A stretch of 64,000 nt of DNA from Prorocentrum cordatum (Eukaryota; Sar; Dinophyceae; Prorocentrales; Prorocentraceae), in the NCBI GenBank assembly GCA_963575745.1, contig CAUYUJ010014200.1, positions 247,072 to 311,071 on the forward strand, given 5' to 3'. The translations under genes and the position numbers were made by a program. The notes below the pieces were generated by a model. It saw nothing but the letters and a program-made list of their open reading frames with translations. It was not told the DNA's origin and did not search any database. Positions 32,464 through 43,096 of this stretch are shown one piece after another. Within the stretch, counting starts at the first letter, position 1, and each line of letters opens with the position of its first letter.

Positions 32464-32697
32464 CGGAGTAGATGGGGTCGGAGTAGATGGGGTCGGAGGA
32501 TCGCGCAGCATCGCCGATGCATCGCCGATGCGGCTCGATGTGGAGCCCGATTTTCTTCATGCGGGCGTCGCGGATGCATCGCCGACGTCGCTGATGCATC
32601 GCCGGTGCATCGCCGGTGCATCGCCGATGCGTCGCCGATGCATCGCCGATGCGGCGCGATCCTCCGACCCCATGTAATCCGACCTCATCTATAGGAG
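32464..32697. mobile_element. MITE-E copy 2
   Basis: The left end TAGATGGGGTCGGAGTAGAT then GGGGTCGGAGGATCGCGC is matched in inverse at the right (GCGCGATCCTCCGACCCCAT then GTAATCCGACCTCATCTA). The arms are about 52 bp and over 85% alike. The interior is a run of GCATCGCCGATGC words. No target duplication could be fixed. Non-coding. Confidence 0.75.
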
Positions 32698-32769
32698 GCC
32701 TCTTAGTATCGGATCGGGAGGATTGCGCTGGGAGAGATGAGGGTACCAATGCTCGCAGGCGGCTCACGG

Positions 32770-32950
32770 TTTCGTCCACCTCCGCCTCCTCCTTCTCCTC
32801 CTCCTCGTCCTTCTCCTCCTCCTCCTGCTCCTCGTCCTGCTCCGCGTCCTCGTCCTCGTCCTTGAATCCTCCTGCTTCTCCTCCTCCTGCTCCTCCTCCT
32901 CCTCCTCCTCCTCCTCCTCCTCCTCCTGCTCCTCCTCCTCCCAACCCCCC
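32770..32950 (-). repeat. (TCC)n array
   Basis: TCC triplets with CTG, GTC and TTC interruptions on the + strand. Confidence 0.85.
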
Positions 32951-33134
32951 TCCTCCCAACACGAGGGCTGTTCTCCTCGGCCTCGGGGCTCGGGGCTCGG
33001 CGTGCGCTGGTTCGGCCGCGCGGGCTCCGGCGATCGATCTGCTGCGATCCGGGCCTGCTCTTCGAATGTGTTTTGTTCGCTGGCGCGGTCCGCCCGTCCG
33101 CGCAGAGACGCGCCGCAGCGCTCGCCAGCGCTGC

Positions 33135-33326
33135 TCGACTAGGCGTAAGACTGACCTTTCGCCGGAGTGACCTTGGGTGCGGGCACAGAGGGGACCCCAG
33201 ATGGCCGAGAGAGAAGCGGTAGCAGCGGCGTGCGCGCTTGTTTTTGCCCCCCCCCCCCCCCGCGGTCACAAAGAGCCGCGCACCAAAGGTCCACTCCTGC
33301 CCAGGGCCACTCTGGCGTGTAGCCGA
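33135..33326. mobile_element. MITE-B copy 2, GCTGC target duplication
   Basis: Begins TCGACTAGGCGTAAGACTGA and ends with the inverse of TCGGCTACACGCCAGAGTGG. GCTGC flanks it on both sides (33130-33134 and 33327-33331). The internal arms TGACCTTGGGTGCGGG / CCGCGCACCAAAGGTCCACT match copy 1. 192 bp, non-coding. Confidence 0.8.
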
Positions 33327-33860
33327 GCTGCCGAGCAAGAGTTGCTCCCGATGCCGGGCCCGCCCGCGGGCCCCAGGGGCCGTGCAGAAGGCACCCGGGG
33401 CGACCATCTGGGCCTCATGGAAGGGGTCGTGGCCTCTGGGCCGCGCGCTGGAAAGATCATCCCGTCTTATGATGCTCCAGCCTACTCATAGCCTTGATCA
33501 CCAGAAGGGATCTCGAGCACCAGAAGAATACCGGCACTCGAGGGTTGTCGCGTGCCGGGCCCTGGGAGGCACTCGTCCGACACTGTTTCGACCTTGTTTC
33601 GACACTTCTCCGGGTGCTCGAAATTAGTTCTGGGTTGTGATCCTTATAGTACGATGGTAGCAACCTAAATCCCGTCGGGCGTCTGGGGGCGGAGCCCGTG
33701 AGCTGCGCTGGCGCATCTGCACCGAGTCTGGCGGGGCCGATGCGGGGCCCAGGAGTAGCGGAGATGGCCTCCTGGCCAGGGTTGACGGGCGCGCACACAC
33801 CGGTGATCCCGGGCCCCGGATGGGCCCGGCCAGGACGCAAGGCCCCCTCGAGTCTCGCAA
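33327..33860. other. GC-rich sequence, no gene
   Basis: No repeats beyond short words. Open frames lack motifs on both strands. Confidence 0.4.
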
Positions 33861-33861
33861 C

Positions 33862-34040
33862 ACACCTCACGACAGGTTTTTCGCTATTTTCGGCCCCAGC
33901 GCAAAGCAGGTCCTCGGGTTTTTATTTTGAGTTTTTTTCAGTCACAGGTTTTTCCTCAGAGGTCTTTCGCCACAGGTTTTTTCGCTGCAGGCTTTTTCGC
34001 TTATGTCTCTTGAGTCCAGTCTCGACAGGTTTTTCGCAAT
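33862..34040 (+). repeat. ACAGGTTTTTCGC short repeat
   Basis: ACAGGTTTTTCGC and close variants occur about six times between 33872 and 34038. Confidence 0.65.
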
Positions 34041-34135
34041 TTTCGGCCTTTGGGGGCCCCTACGGGGCCTCGGGGCCGTGAAAAAAACGACTCGGGATGA
34101 AAAGCCGGTCCCAGGGACTGGGTCGAGACCTCTGG
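34040..34135 (+). repeat. Dispersed repeat (CGACTCGGGAT family), copy 2
   Basis: TTTCGGCCTTTGGGGGCCCC, GAAAAAAACGACTCGGGATG, then AAAAGCCGGTCCCAGGGACT. Matches 37405-37510 and, inverted, 10660-10770. Confidence 0.65.
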
Positions 34136-35170
34136 GCGTCGACGTCATGGAAGAATCTTGACGTCGGGGGTCTGGGATTGGGGCAGATGAGCAGTTGCCG
34201 TTCGCCTACTGCCGGGGCCCCGGACTTGGGCTGCGTCTCCCTGGAAGCTGTTTGCGGTCGCCGCCGTTGCCCCACATGTTCTCTTGTGATGTCAGTGGCA
34301 AAGATCGAAATGCATTGGGAGCCAGGAGCCGGGAGCAAGGAGGGCGGCCGTCTGTGAATCGTCTGGGCCTCAAGTATCACAGGCTTTGGCTTCGTTGAGA
34401 TGTAGGCAGGAATATGTTGACACATAGCTATGTGGAACCGCACACGTACCTTCAAGCCTTGCAGGAATGGCCCCAGGGGGCCGCACTGGACGGGCGCAAC
34501 CATCTCCCCCAGGATAGTGTATGCATCGAGTGGCCTTCGGATCATCCCGCCACCGCGCCTTGGTTGTAGGTCGGAGGTTTCTTGAGGCGCCTTGGCGATC
34601 TCGTGGGCCCGAAAGGGTCGTGCGGCATGCGGGAAGACGGCCTGGGGGCGCCGGAGGCCCCTGGAGATTTGAGAGTTCGGAGTCGGGGCCCCTGTGAAAA
34701 ATCGCCCAGGTGGACGACGGAGGCTCAGTCGCTGGACCGAGGGACCCGAGGGCACTCCAGCTCGTGCCTCGCAGGCACGGTGGTGGGCAAAGCCAGCCTG
34801 CCTCTCGACGACGAGCAGCTTCGGGGGCCTGCGCGACAAGCCGTTTTCACTTCTAGCCACAGGCGTCTGAAGGCACATAGGGTGTCGCTACGTGCGTAGA
34901 CTCTCCGGACGAGTGCGTCCAATGTGCAGCGCGGCCGTGGCGATCGGCGCAGTACGAGGTCGAAGGGTAGATCCGTCGACAGTGCGCTCCTGATCTAAGG
35001 CAGGTCCCACACACTACTGCAGGGCCTCCTTCTGGCCGCCCCACCCCGTGGGCGCCGAGGAGGCGGGTGTTCTCTTGCTGCTCGTGTGCCAGGGACACGC
35101 AGGGGGACAGGGCGGCGCACGTGCAGAAGCAGGGTGGCTGTTGTTGCGAGGGGCCGCTGCCAAGCTTAGC
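34136..35170. other. Non-repetitive sequence, no gene confirmed
   Basis: Frames such as one reading AGTVVGKASLPLDDEQLRGP (34776-34835, + strand) look protein-like but are short and lack a family match or clear splice sites. Confidence 0.35.
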
Positions 35171-35516
35171 TCGGGGCAGGAGGAGAAAAGGGAGAAGGGA
35201 GGAGGCGGCGGAGGAGGCGGCGGCGGAGAAGGAGGAGGCGGAGGGGGAGGAGGAGGAGGAGGAGGAGGACGAGGAGCAGGAGCAGGAGGAGGAGAAGTAG
35301 GAGGAGGTGGAGGAGCAGGAGGAGCAGGAGAGAAGGAGGAGGAGGAGGAGGAGGAGGAGGAGGAGGAGGAGGAGGAGGAGGAGAGGAGGAGGAGGAGGAG
35401 GGGGGGAGGGAGCTAGAGGAGGAGGAGCAGAGGGAGGAGGAGGAGCGGAGGAGGAGGAGGAGCTAGGTACCACATTCGTCTAAACAGAAAGAGAGAGAGA
35501 GAGAGAGAGACCATAT

Positions 35517-35552
<36 letters not shown>

Positions 35553-37200
35553 TGCCCCGCAGTGTGGAAACTCCGACGGAAAGGCACAGCTCCAGCAGGC
35601 TCGCGGCGCCCCCTGCAACAGCATCGAAGACAACAGAGGAGGAGGAGGAAGAGGAAGAGGAGGAGGAGAAGGAGAAAGAGGAGGAGAAGGAGGGGGAGGA
35701 GGAGGACGAGGACGAGGAGCAGGAGGACGAGGAGGAGGATGAGGAGGAGGAGAACGAGGAGGGGGAGAGGAGGAGGACGATAGGCAGGAGGACTAGGAGG
35801 AAGACAAGGACGAGGACGAGGACGAGGAGGAGGACGAGAAGCAGGGTGGATAGGAGGAGGGGAGGAGGAGAGAGGAGGAGGCGAGGACGAGCAGGAGAGG
35901 AGGAGGAGGAAACAGGAGGAGGTGGAGGAGGAGGAGGAGGTGGTGGTAGAGGAGGAGGAGGAGGAGGAGGAGGAGAGGAGGAGGAGGAGGAGGGAGGAGG
36001 AGGAGGAGGAGCGGGAGGAGGAGGAGGAGGAGGAGGATGTCCCGAATCACAAAAGGAAGGGGCGTCTGTGACCAAATGCCTCTCAGCCGAGAGGGACAGA
36101 TCCTCCACAAATGCGTGACATACGTAGACCGCAAGGCACAGCTTCTGCGCGCAAGCGACGCCCCCTGCAACAGCATCGAAGGCACCAGATGAGGGCAGGA
36201 GGAGAGGGGGCAGGAGAAGGAGAAGGAGGAGAAGGAGGAGGAGGAGGAGGAGGAGAAGGAGGAGGAGGAGAAGGAGGAGGAGGAGGAGGAGGAGGAGGAG
36301 GGGGAGGGGGAGGAGGAGGAGGAGGAGGAGAGGGGAGGAGGAGGAGGAGGAGGAGGAGGAGGAGAAGGAGGAGGAGGAGGAGGAGGAGGAGGAGGAGGAG
36401 GAGGAGGAGGAGGAGGAGGAGGGAGGAGGAGAGGAGGAGGAGGAGGAGGACAGGATGAGAAGAAGGAGAAGAGGGAGGGGAGGAGGAGGATGAGGAGGAG
36501 GGGTGGAGGAGGAGGAGGAGGAGGAGGAGGAGGCGGAGGAGGAGGCAGGAGGAGGAGAGGGATGAGGAGGAGGAGGAGGAGGAGGAAGGAGGAGGAGGAG
36601 GGAGGAGAGGATAAGAGCAGTAGGAGGTGGGGAGGGTAGTTGTTGTTGCGAGGGGCCGCTGCTATGCTAAGCCAGGGCAAGAGGAGGAGGAGGAGGAGGA
36701 GGAGGAGGAGGAGGAGGAGGGATGAGGACGAAGAGGAAAGAGAGTCGTAGTAGCGAGGGGGAGGATTAGCAGGAGGATAAAGAACGAGGAGGAGGAGGAG
36801 GAGGAGGACAGGGAGGAGGAGGAGGACGAGGAGATGAGAAGAAGGAGGAGAGGGAGAGGAGGAGGAGGATGAGGAGGAGGAGGAGGAGGAGGAGGAGGAG
36901 GAGGAGGAGGGAGGAGGAGGAGAGGGAGGAGGAGGAGGAGGAGGACGAGGAGGAGGAGGAGCAGGAGGAGTATCAAGAGGAGTAGGAGGCTGGGGAGGGT
37001 AGTTGTTGTTGCGAGGGGCCGCTGCTATGCTAAGCCAGGGCAAGAGGAGGAGGAGGCTGAGGACGAAGAGGACAATGACGAGCTCGAGTAACAGGAGGCA
37101 GAGGATTAGGAGGAGGAGGAGAAGAACGAGGAGGAGGAGGAGGAGGAGGAGAAGGAGGAGGAGGAGGAGGAGGAGGAGGAGGAGGAGGAGGACCAGAAGG
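35171..37200 (+). repeat. 2-kb (GGA)n-dominated purine domain
   Basis: GGA/AGA/GAC triplets fill most of this span on the + strand, broken by short unique islands at 35465-35635, 36050-36190, 36620-36680 and 36985-37105. A GAGA run lies at 35488-35550. The islands are themselves duplicated (CCCCCTGCAACAGCATCGAA at 35609 and 36160). The very long frames through the tract are low-complexity artefacts. Confidence 0.9.
36612..37045 (+). repeat. 364-bp tandem duplication inside the purine domain
   Basis: GTAGTTGTTGTTGCGAGGGG, then CCGCTGCTATGCTAAGCCAG, occurs at 36636 and again about 364 bp later. A diverged third copy of this word (CTGTTGTTGCGAGGGGCCGC) is at 35138. Each copy introduces a new (GGA)n run. 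Confidence 0.75.
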
Positions 37201-37202
37201 CA

Positions 37203-37350
37203 CAGAGGCAGGGAGGGAGGGACCCGCTGCGACCGGGCCGCCCACCCGCCCCGGCGGCGTGGGCCCGACCGGAGGATGCCGCGGAGAGGGCCGAGCGCGA
37301 GAAGAAGCCGGCGCCCAAGAAGCAGCGCAGGAGGGGGCGTCTCGGCGCCA
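37203..37350 (+). CDS. Candidate exon with basic NLS-like segment
   Basis: Follows the acceptor GCACAGAGGCAG at the end of the purine tract. One frame has about 85% G/C-ending codons and reads DPLRPGRPPAPAAWARPEDA then AERAEREKKPAPKKQRRRGR. KKPAPKKQRRRGR would serve as a nuclear localisation signal. No domain. It could be the C-terminal tail of the SNF2 helicase gene (same strand); this is inference only. The adjoining DNA from 37405 is a dispersed repeat, so the exon must end before it. Confidence 0.33.
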
Positions 37351-37404
37351 GGGAGGGGGGAACCCAGACATGCTGGCGTCGCGAAACAGAATCGCGACGG
37401 GAGG

Positions 37405-37510
37405 TTTGTGGCCGCTTTCGGCCTCTGGGCGCCCTCACTGGTCGCCGCGGGGCCCTCGAGACACGACTCGGGATCAGAAGCCTGTCCCAGGGAAGGGGGT
37501 CGGAACGTCC
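37405..37510 (+). repeat. Dispersed repeat (CGACTCGGGAT family), copy 3
   Basis: GGCCGCTTTCGGCCTCTGGG, CACGACTCGGGATCAGAAGC, then CTGTCCCAGGGAAGGGGGTC. Confidence 0.65.
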
Positions 37511-37559
37511 CAGGGGCCCCCGCAGGGCAAAAACAGGGCATCGCATGCCAGCGAAGTCA

Positions 37560-37805
37560 GAGCCTCCTCTTCCTTCTCCTCTGCCTCCTCCTCCTCATCC
37601 TCCTCGTCCTACTACTCCTCCACCTCCTGCTCCTCGTCCTGTTCGTCCTACACCTCCTTTTCTTCCTCCTCCACCTCCTTCTCCGCCTCCTCTTCCTCCC
37701 CATCCTTTTTCTCCTCCTCCTTCTCCTCCTCCTCCTCCTCCTCCTCCTCCATCTGCTCCTCCTCCTCCTCCTCCTCCTCCTCCTCCTCCTCCTCCCCCTT
37801 CCTTC
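37560..37805 (-). repeat. (TCC)n array
   Basis: TCC/CTC triplets on the + strand, most regular at 37725-37797. Together with the + purine domain upstream it forms a kilobase-scale inverted pair. Confidence 0.9.
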
Positions 37806-37844
37806 TCCTCATTGTGTTTGACATGTTGTTTGGTTGTTTCGCCT

Positions 37845-37885
37845 AAAATCCGCCTGCAGGAGGACATGCCCGACCTAAGGGTATC
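37845..37885 (+). repeat. 33-bp dispersed word, copy 2
   Basis: CGCCTGCAGGAGGACATGCC then CGACCTAAGGGT, a close match to 5089-5120. Confidence 0.6.
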
Positions 37886-38035
37886 CGAATCGTCCTGAAC
37901 GGCCGCCAGAGGCCTGAGTTGGGACCCGAAGCCGCCATGTTCTTGGCTCAGGAGGGAAACGCATCGACCACCCATCGCCCATTCATTGCCAATCGGGGCC
38001 CGATGGCCCGCCCCACCCGGGACCGTGCAGATTCT

Positions 38036-38125
38036 CTATCGGGGGCCTTCGGCCGATCTATCGGCGATGTATCACGGATTCTAGGTCGATGTGTCCCCCT
38101 CTTCTTCCATGCATCGGATGAGAAA
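38036..38125 (+). repeat. Dispersed palindromic repeat, copy 2
   Basis: TATCGGGGGCCTTCGGCCGA then TCTATCGGCGATGTATCACG. Related to 12485-12570. Confidence 0.6.
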
Positions 38126-38536
38126 GGCATACCGCTTCCAATGCCGGTGCGGTTTTCTCGTTTTTTTTTGGGGGGGGGCCTGGAGCCCTTGTCGCACGGT
38201 TGGACTGGCCTCGGGGTCCTGATCACGGCCTGCCCCGGGGAAGGTTCATGCCAGGGGGCAGCAGTGACGGTTTTTGTGGTGTTTCTTCGGCATTCGGGTG
38301 CCAACTGCGGAATCTCAGCTCTTGGGATCGCGAGAGAACTTCGACTGGTGTTTTTGCCTCGTCTTCGCCCGGGAGGCCGCTCGGATCGACGCGGCTCGAG
38401 AGGCGCAACAGAAAGGTAGCGTCGGGAATGCTGGCCGTGGCTCTCCCGCCATTCAATTTTTTTCGCGCGGACGGGTGGCAGTACCAGCAGAGCAGGTGGC
38501 ACCTTCCCACCGCACTGGAATCGGCAGCCTGGGGCT

Positions 38537-38664
38537 TGGCATCGCTCGGACGTGTGCATTTTTCCTTCGGCGAGGACCATCGAGGAGCATCCTTGATTAT
38601 TTGGCGAAAAAACCACGCACGAAACCGACAAAAAACACAGGAAATGGACGTCCGATCGATGGCC
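38537..38664. mobile_element. MITE-C copy 2
   Basis: Begins TGGCATCGCTCGGACGT and ends ACGTCCGATCGATGGCCA. The interior CGAGGACCATCGAGGAGCAT then CCTTGATTATTTGGCGAAAA is nearly identical to 19905-19945. 128 bp, shorter than copy 1 mostly in the poly-A run. Confidence 0.75.
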
Positions 38665-38874
38665 AGGGGGGGAGCAGATGCTCGCGCCCATTGGTTGATG
38701 CTTGACGTCCGTTCTGGAGCTGCCACGTGCGTCACAGCATTCGCGTGGCCTTGTCTCCCTGGGGGGGATGGGCGCGGAGCAGGCGCTCATCCAGGGCCTC
38801 CCTGGAGCTCCGGCGTTTTCTTGCGAAGGCCATGGTAGTTTCCGATCACGGTTGCTTGTCAGCTTTGTTCATTC

Positions 38875-39041
38875 CAGTGCCGTTTTTAACATATGCTCCG
38901 CGTGCGGATCATGTATGAAAAATGCAGGGATTTAGTATTTAAACCAACGATGAGTTCATGCATTAATTCATTCATTAATTAATTAATCGTGTAGTAAAAA
39001 TCCGATAGTTTCAAATATCCTATGTATTCAAAACTGCCCTG
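38875..39041 (+). repeat. AT-rich dispersed repeat R2, copy 2
   Basis: CAGTGCCGTTTTTAACATAT to GCCCTGT, about 75-80% like 31636-31795 by eye, with an ATTAATTAATTAAT expansion. Confidence 0.75.
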
Positions 39042-40400
39042 TCTGCTCTCGAGCAATGACAGCCAGACGCGGAAGCACCACACACCTCTGGGATGCAGTG
39101 GCGTAGCCTTGTTCGCAAAGGCTTGATGCTGTTGAACTGTGTTGCACGCGGTAGGTCTTCCAGGTGCAGGTAAGTGCGTGGTTGGAAGGACACTGCGAAT
39201 TAGCTTGCAACAAGTGCAATCGTGGCAACAGTGGGCAACAGCTGTAAATGTCTAAGCGAATTTGCACGAATTGTGGAACTTCATTGGGGCAGCGCAGTGG
39301 TAGAACGAATACCCACAGGAAGCACAACCTCAAAGGCGCATCATGTGGCACCACATCTGTTCAATTGTGCAACAAACTATAAGCACACCTGCAAACAGGA
39401 ATGGTTAACATGATATGACCGCGAAGACGTTCTCTCAGCTGAAGCGTTTGCTTGCGTCTCGAGATAGTGGTGGGCAGTAGCCAGGGAAGTGGACGTGCAG
39501 GCAAAGGCAAATGGCAAGGTACAGGCGCATGCACATGCTGCTGCACAGTAGGTTCGCCTGGAAACGCACCATGCGTCGGCGCAACGGCCCGAAAGTGGAA
39601 GACGCTTCTTTCTTGAGACTGCAGGTGTTGCAGAGCAACTTTTCAGGCCATTCCGACAACCCCGCGCTGGAATACATACGAGACGGCGTTGTCGAATGCA
39701 GGCGGAGCCGATTCTGGTTCGTGCGTGCCACCTGCAAGCCAAGCTGGGCATGAGATGCGTTGGTGCGAGCATCGCACGGGACGAGCGACGCAGCACACAC
39801 TGTTCTTGAACCAGCGCAGGCGGAGCCCAGCGGCAGGACAAGGCAGACGAGCGACCGACGACCCACGAGCGACAGGAGGGGAAGCGGGGCAGGGCGGGGG
39901 AAAGCTGCAGCGCGCGCTCGGACAGGGCCCGGGGAGGTACTGAGCGGCCGAGAGCCGGGCGGGCCCTGCAATCCGCGCGCGGCGTCGACCGCCAGCTTGC
40001 CAGTCTCGGCCCCTTGCCGCAGCCCGTCCCCCCCTCCTCTGCCGTGCCCTGCCTCCTTCTTCTTCCCACCCCCCCCAACCTCCCCCTCCTCCCCCGCCCC
40101 TTCCCCTCCCCCTTCCCCCCTCTCCCCCTTCCCCTCCCCTGCTCTGTATCTCTCCTCCAGCTCCCATGCCTTGTCTATCACGTCGCCCTCACCCCGAGTC
40201 ATGAGTGTCCCCCTCCTCGGTCGGCCGGCCGATGTGCGGCAGAAGCCGAAGAGCCAGAGCAGAGCTGGGCCGAGAGCAGGGGGGGGGAGACGCAGCAGCA
40301 GATGAAGAGAGAGAGGAAGAGATAGGAAGGCAAACGCTCCGACCCCCCCTTCGCCCACAGACGCGGGTCTGCCTCGACGTGGACAGCCTCTACTTCCTCT
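39042..40400. other. Non-repetitive sequence, then a C-rich patch; no gene
   Basis: 39042-39700 is AT-richer than its surroundings and lacks repeats. A canonical donor-like CAGGTAAGT sits at 39165-39173. 40030-40140 is C-rich. The long minus frame at 39435-40358 is driven by composition. Confidence 0.35.
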
Positions 40401-40531
40401 TCCTCCGCCTCCACCTCCTCCTCCTCCTCCTCGTCATCACCTCCGTTTCTCATCATCACCAGCAGCATCATACTCCTCATTGTTACCGTCATCAGCAGCA
40501 TAATCAGCATCATAAAAACCATCATCCACAC

Positions 40532-40578
<47 letters not shown>

Positions 40579-41110
40579 GCATCAGCATCAGCATCAGCAT
40601 CAGCATCATCGTTAACGTCGTCATCACCATGATGTGTTTTATCATCGTCATCACCATCAACATCACAATCAGCACCAACATCATCATACCCATCACCATC
40701 CTTACCGTCATCATCATCATCATCATCAACATCTTCTGTATCATCGTCGTCGCCGTCATCATCATCATCAGCAGAATCAGCAATATCATCATCAGCGTCA
40801 TCACTACTCATCATTGGCATTTTATCAACAACGTCATTCATGTTAACACTGTTATCATTCATAGCATCACCAACAGCAACATAATCGTCATTCTCATCAT
40901 CACCACCACCAGCATCGTCATTAGCATCCACAACATCATCGTGATCATCATCATCGTCTCCACCACTATCAGCAGCATCATCACCATCATATGTCATCAG
41001 CAGGATCATCAGCAGCATTATCCTCATCACCACCACCCCCATTATCATCATGAGTTGCAGAAGCATGAGCAACAGCATCCTCACCATCATGATCATCATC
41101 ATCCCTTATC
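40400..41110 (+). repeat. CAT-rich trinucleotide region
   Basis: CAT/CAC/CAG triplets, pure (CAT)n at 40528-40576, then a 500-bp decayed continuation. Minus frames read Met/Leu or Asp repeats. Confidence 0.85.
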
Positions 41111-41279
41111 ATTTTCAGCAGCATCATCGCCCTCATCCTCGCCTTTCCGCTCCAAATATAATGCCAACCGCGATCGGCGCCAGAGACGCGACCTAGGCCG
41201 GGCACCCTGGCGACCAGAAAACAGGCCGGCAGCACACCGCAATCGTCGGCGCCGTGGGTGGGGGTGTCTGGGATGAATC

Positions 41280-41725
41280 TGCAGGAGGGAGGAGGGGCAG
41301 GTGGACGAGGAGGAGGAGGAGGAGGTGATTGGTGACGCCGTCGGCACTGGGTGCCGCCTCGTAGGCGGTGAGTCCGGTGGGAGTAGGGGGAGGAGGAGGA
41401 GGAGGAGGAGGAGGAGGAGGAGGAGGAGGAGGAGGAGGAGGAGGAGGAGGAGGAGGAAGAGGGAGGAGGAGAGAGAGGGAGGAGGAGGAGGGGGAGGAGG
41501 GGAGGAGGAGGATGAGGAGGAGGAGGAGGATGAGGAGGAGGAGGAGGGGAGGAGAGGAGGAAGGACGAATGAGGAGGGCGAGGAGGAGGAGGAGGTGGAG
41601 GAGGAGGAGGAGGAGGAGGAGGAGGAGGAGGAGGAGGAGGAGGAGGAGGAGAGGGAGGATCAGGGGGAGGACGAATGAGGAGGGCGGGGAGGAGGAGGAG
41701 GAGGAGGAGCAGGAGGAGGACCAGC
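41280..41725 (+). repeat. (GGA)n array
   Basis: GGA triplets on the + strand with one unique island (41325-41385), then a further regular block to 41710. Confidence 0.9.
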
Positions 41726-42945
41726 GCAAGCCCAAGACGCATCAACGATGTTTTTTGAACACCCTTCACGTCCTACCTGTTCGGCAAGTGTGGCGCTCGC
41801 TCCCACCTCTCCCCCGTGCTCCGCGGCATCGGTATGCTTTTCTCTCGCCTGGGGCAGGGCCCGCTCGGCCTTCGGGCGGTACGCGGCCTCGCGCTGTCTC
41901 CGTGGTTCTCCTCTTCTTCACGCTCTGCAAGTTTGACACCCTCGCGGTCCTGGCGCTGGTCTTGCACCTTCGCTACCACACGTGGGTCTCCGCTCGCTTC
42001 GGCGTGCCGCCTCTGAGTTTTCCGCTCCGCACCGGTCGTGTCTTGTTGCTCTGTTTTTGCTTACGCAGGTGGCACAGCCTGTCCCTGCCGGCTCGGCGTC
42101 CGACCCGCTTCGTGCGCCTACGAACCAAAAAGTATCCCCACCAGCCCATCCAGAAACGATGCGCATGAGAGCCTCCGACACTTCGCGGCGCTTCAACAAA
42201 GAAACAGGGAGGGGATGGGGAGGGTTCCCCGCCCCGAAGGGAGGAGGAGTTGTGGAAGAGGACAGAGACCCTTGTTAGACCACCTGTCGCCCAGAGGGCT
42301 GGTGGGACTTCCAAGGCACCGAGCTGGGCTTCTGTATCGACCGTGGCGCGCGTGCTGTGCCCTGCAGCAGCTTTTCTCCCTGCAGCGCTTCTGTGTCCCA
42401 CTCCCTGGAGAGCGGCGCGTTTGGGGCGCCGAGGAGGCTTCCCGACCAGCACTGGCCTGGCCGAGGTCCGGGTATACTAATTTCGGGGGCGGCCAAGATG
42501 GGGGTGATGATTATGGGGGTGGATATCATGGCGTGGGCCATGATATCTTCTCAGATGTCTTGGCCCCTCTTCTTGTTTCATTACGTCCCTGGCCCCCCAC
42601 TTGGGCCCCGCACGCGCCGTCGGCCATGATTTGCGCCCCCCCTTGGACGCCCCCCTCGTTGGCCGCCCCCGATCATCACGGAACTGTGCCGAAAAGGCGG
42701 CGCGAAACATACCAGATTCCTAGTGCGCGTGGCGAGCGTGTCTGCAGAACGTGTGGCGAACATGTCTGTATGGAACGTCGTGTGGCCAGCGTGTCGGACG
42801 TGTGTCTAGGCACGGCACGTGGCGAACGTATATGTAATTAGATGTAGATGTGTCCATGGGCAGCTGCAGGTCGGAAGCCCCTTGTCGGGGGCTAGGGCGG
42901 GTGCACACGGGGCGGGGCAGGGAGCCAATCCCCTGCCTTCCATAA
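41726..42945. other. Mixed-composition sequence, no gene confirmed
   Basis: GC-moderate, mostly unique. Short GTGGCGAACGT/GTGTCTG words repeat near 42725-42835. No peptide of recognisable family on either strand. Confidence 0.35.
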
Positions 42946-42947
42946 GA

Positions 42948-43096
42948 GAGGAGGAGGAGGGGGAGGAGGAGGAGGAGGAGGAGGAGGAGGAGGAGCAGGA
43001 GGAGGAGGAGGAGGAGGCGGCGGAGGCGGAGGAGGAGGAGGAGGAGGAGGAGGAGGAGGAGCAGGAGGAGGAGAGGAGGAGGAGGAGGAGGAGGGG
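42948..43096 (+). repeat. (GGA)n array
   Basis: GGA triplets with GCA and GGC variants on the + strand. Confidence 0.9.

Noticed and set aside
37925-37960. Dinoflagellate spliced-leader relic (GAAGCCGCCATGTTCTTGGC then TCAGG)
   Set aside because: It resembles the leader only if several bases are inserted; no exact GCCATTTTGGCTCAAG-type match, and no gene follows.
39435-40358. 307-codon minus-strand frame
   Set aside because: Open because of C-rich and G-rich composition; contains no motif and no codon bias distinct from the opposite strand.
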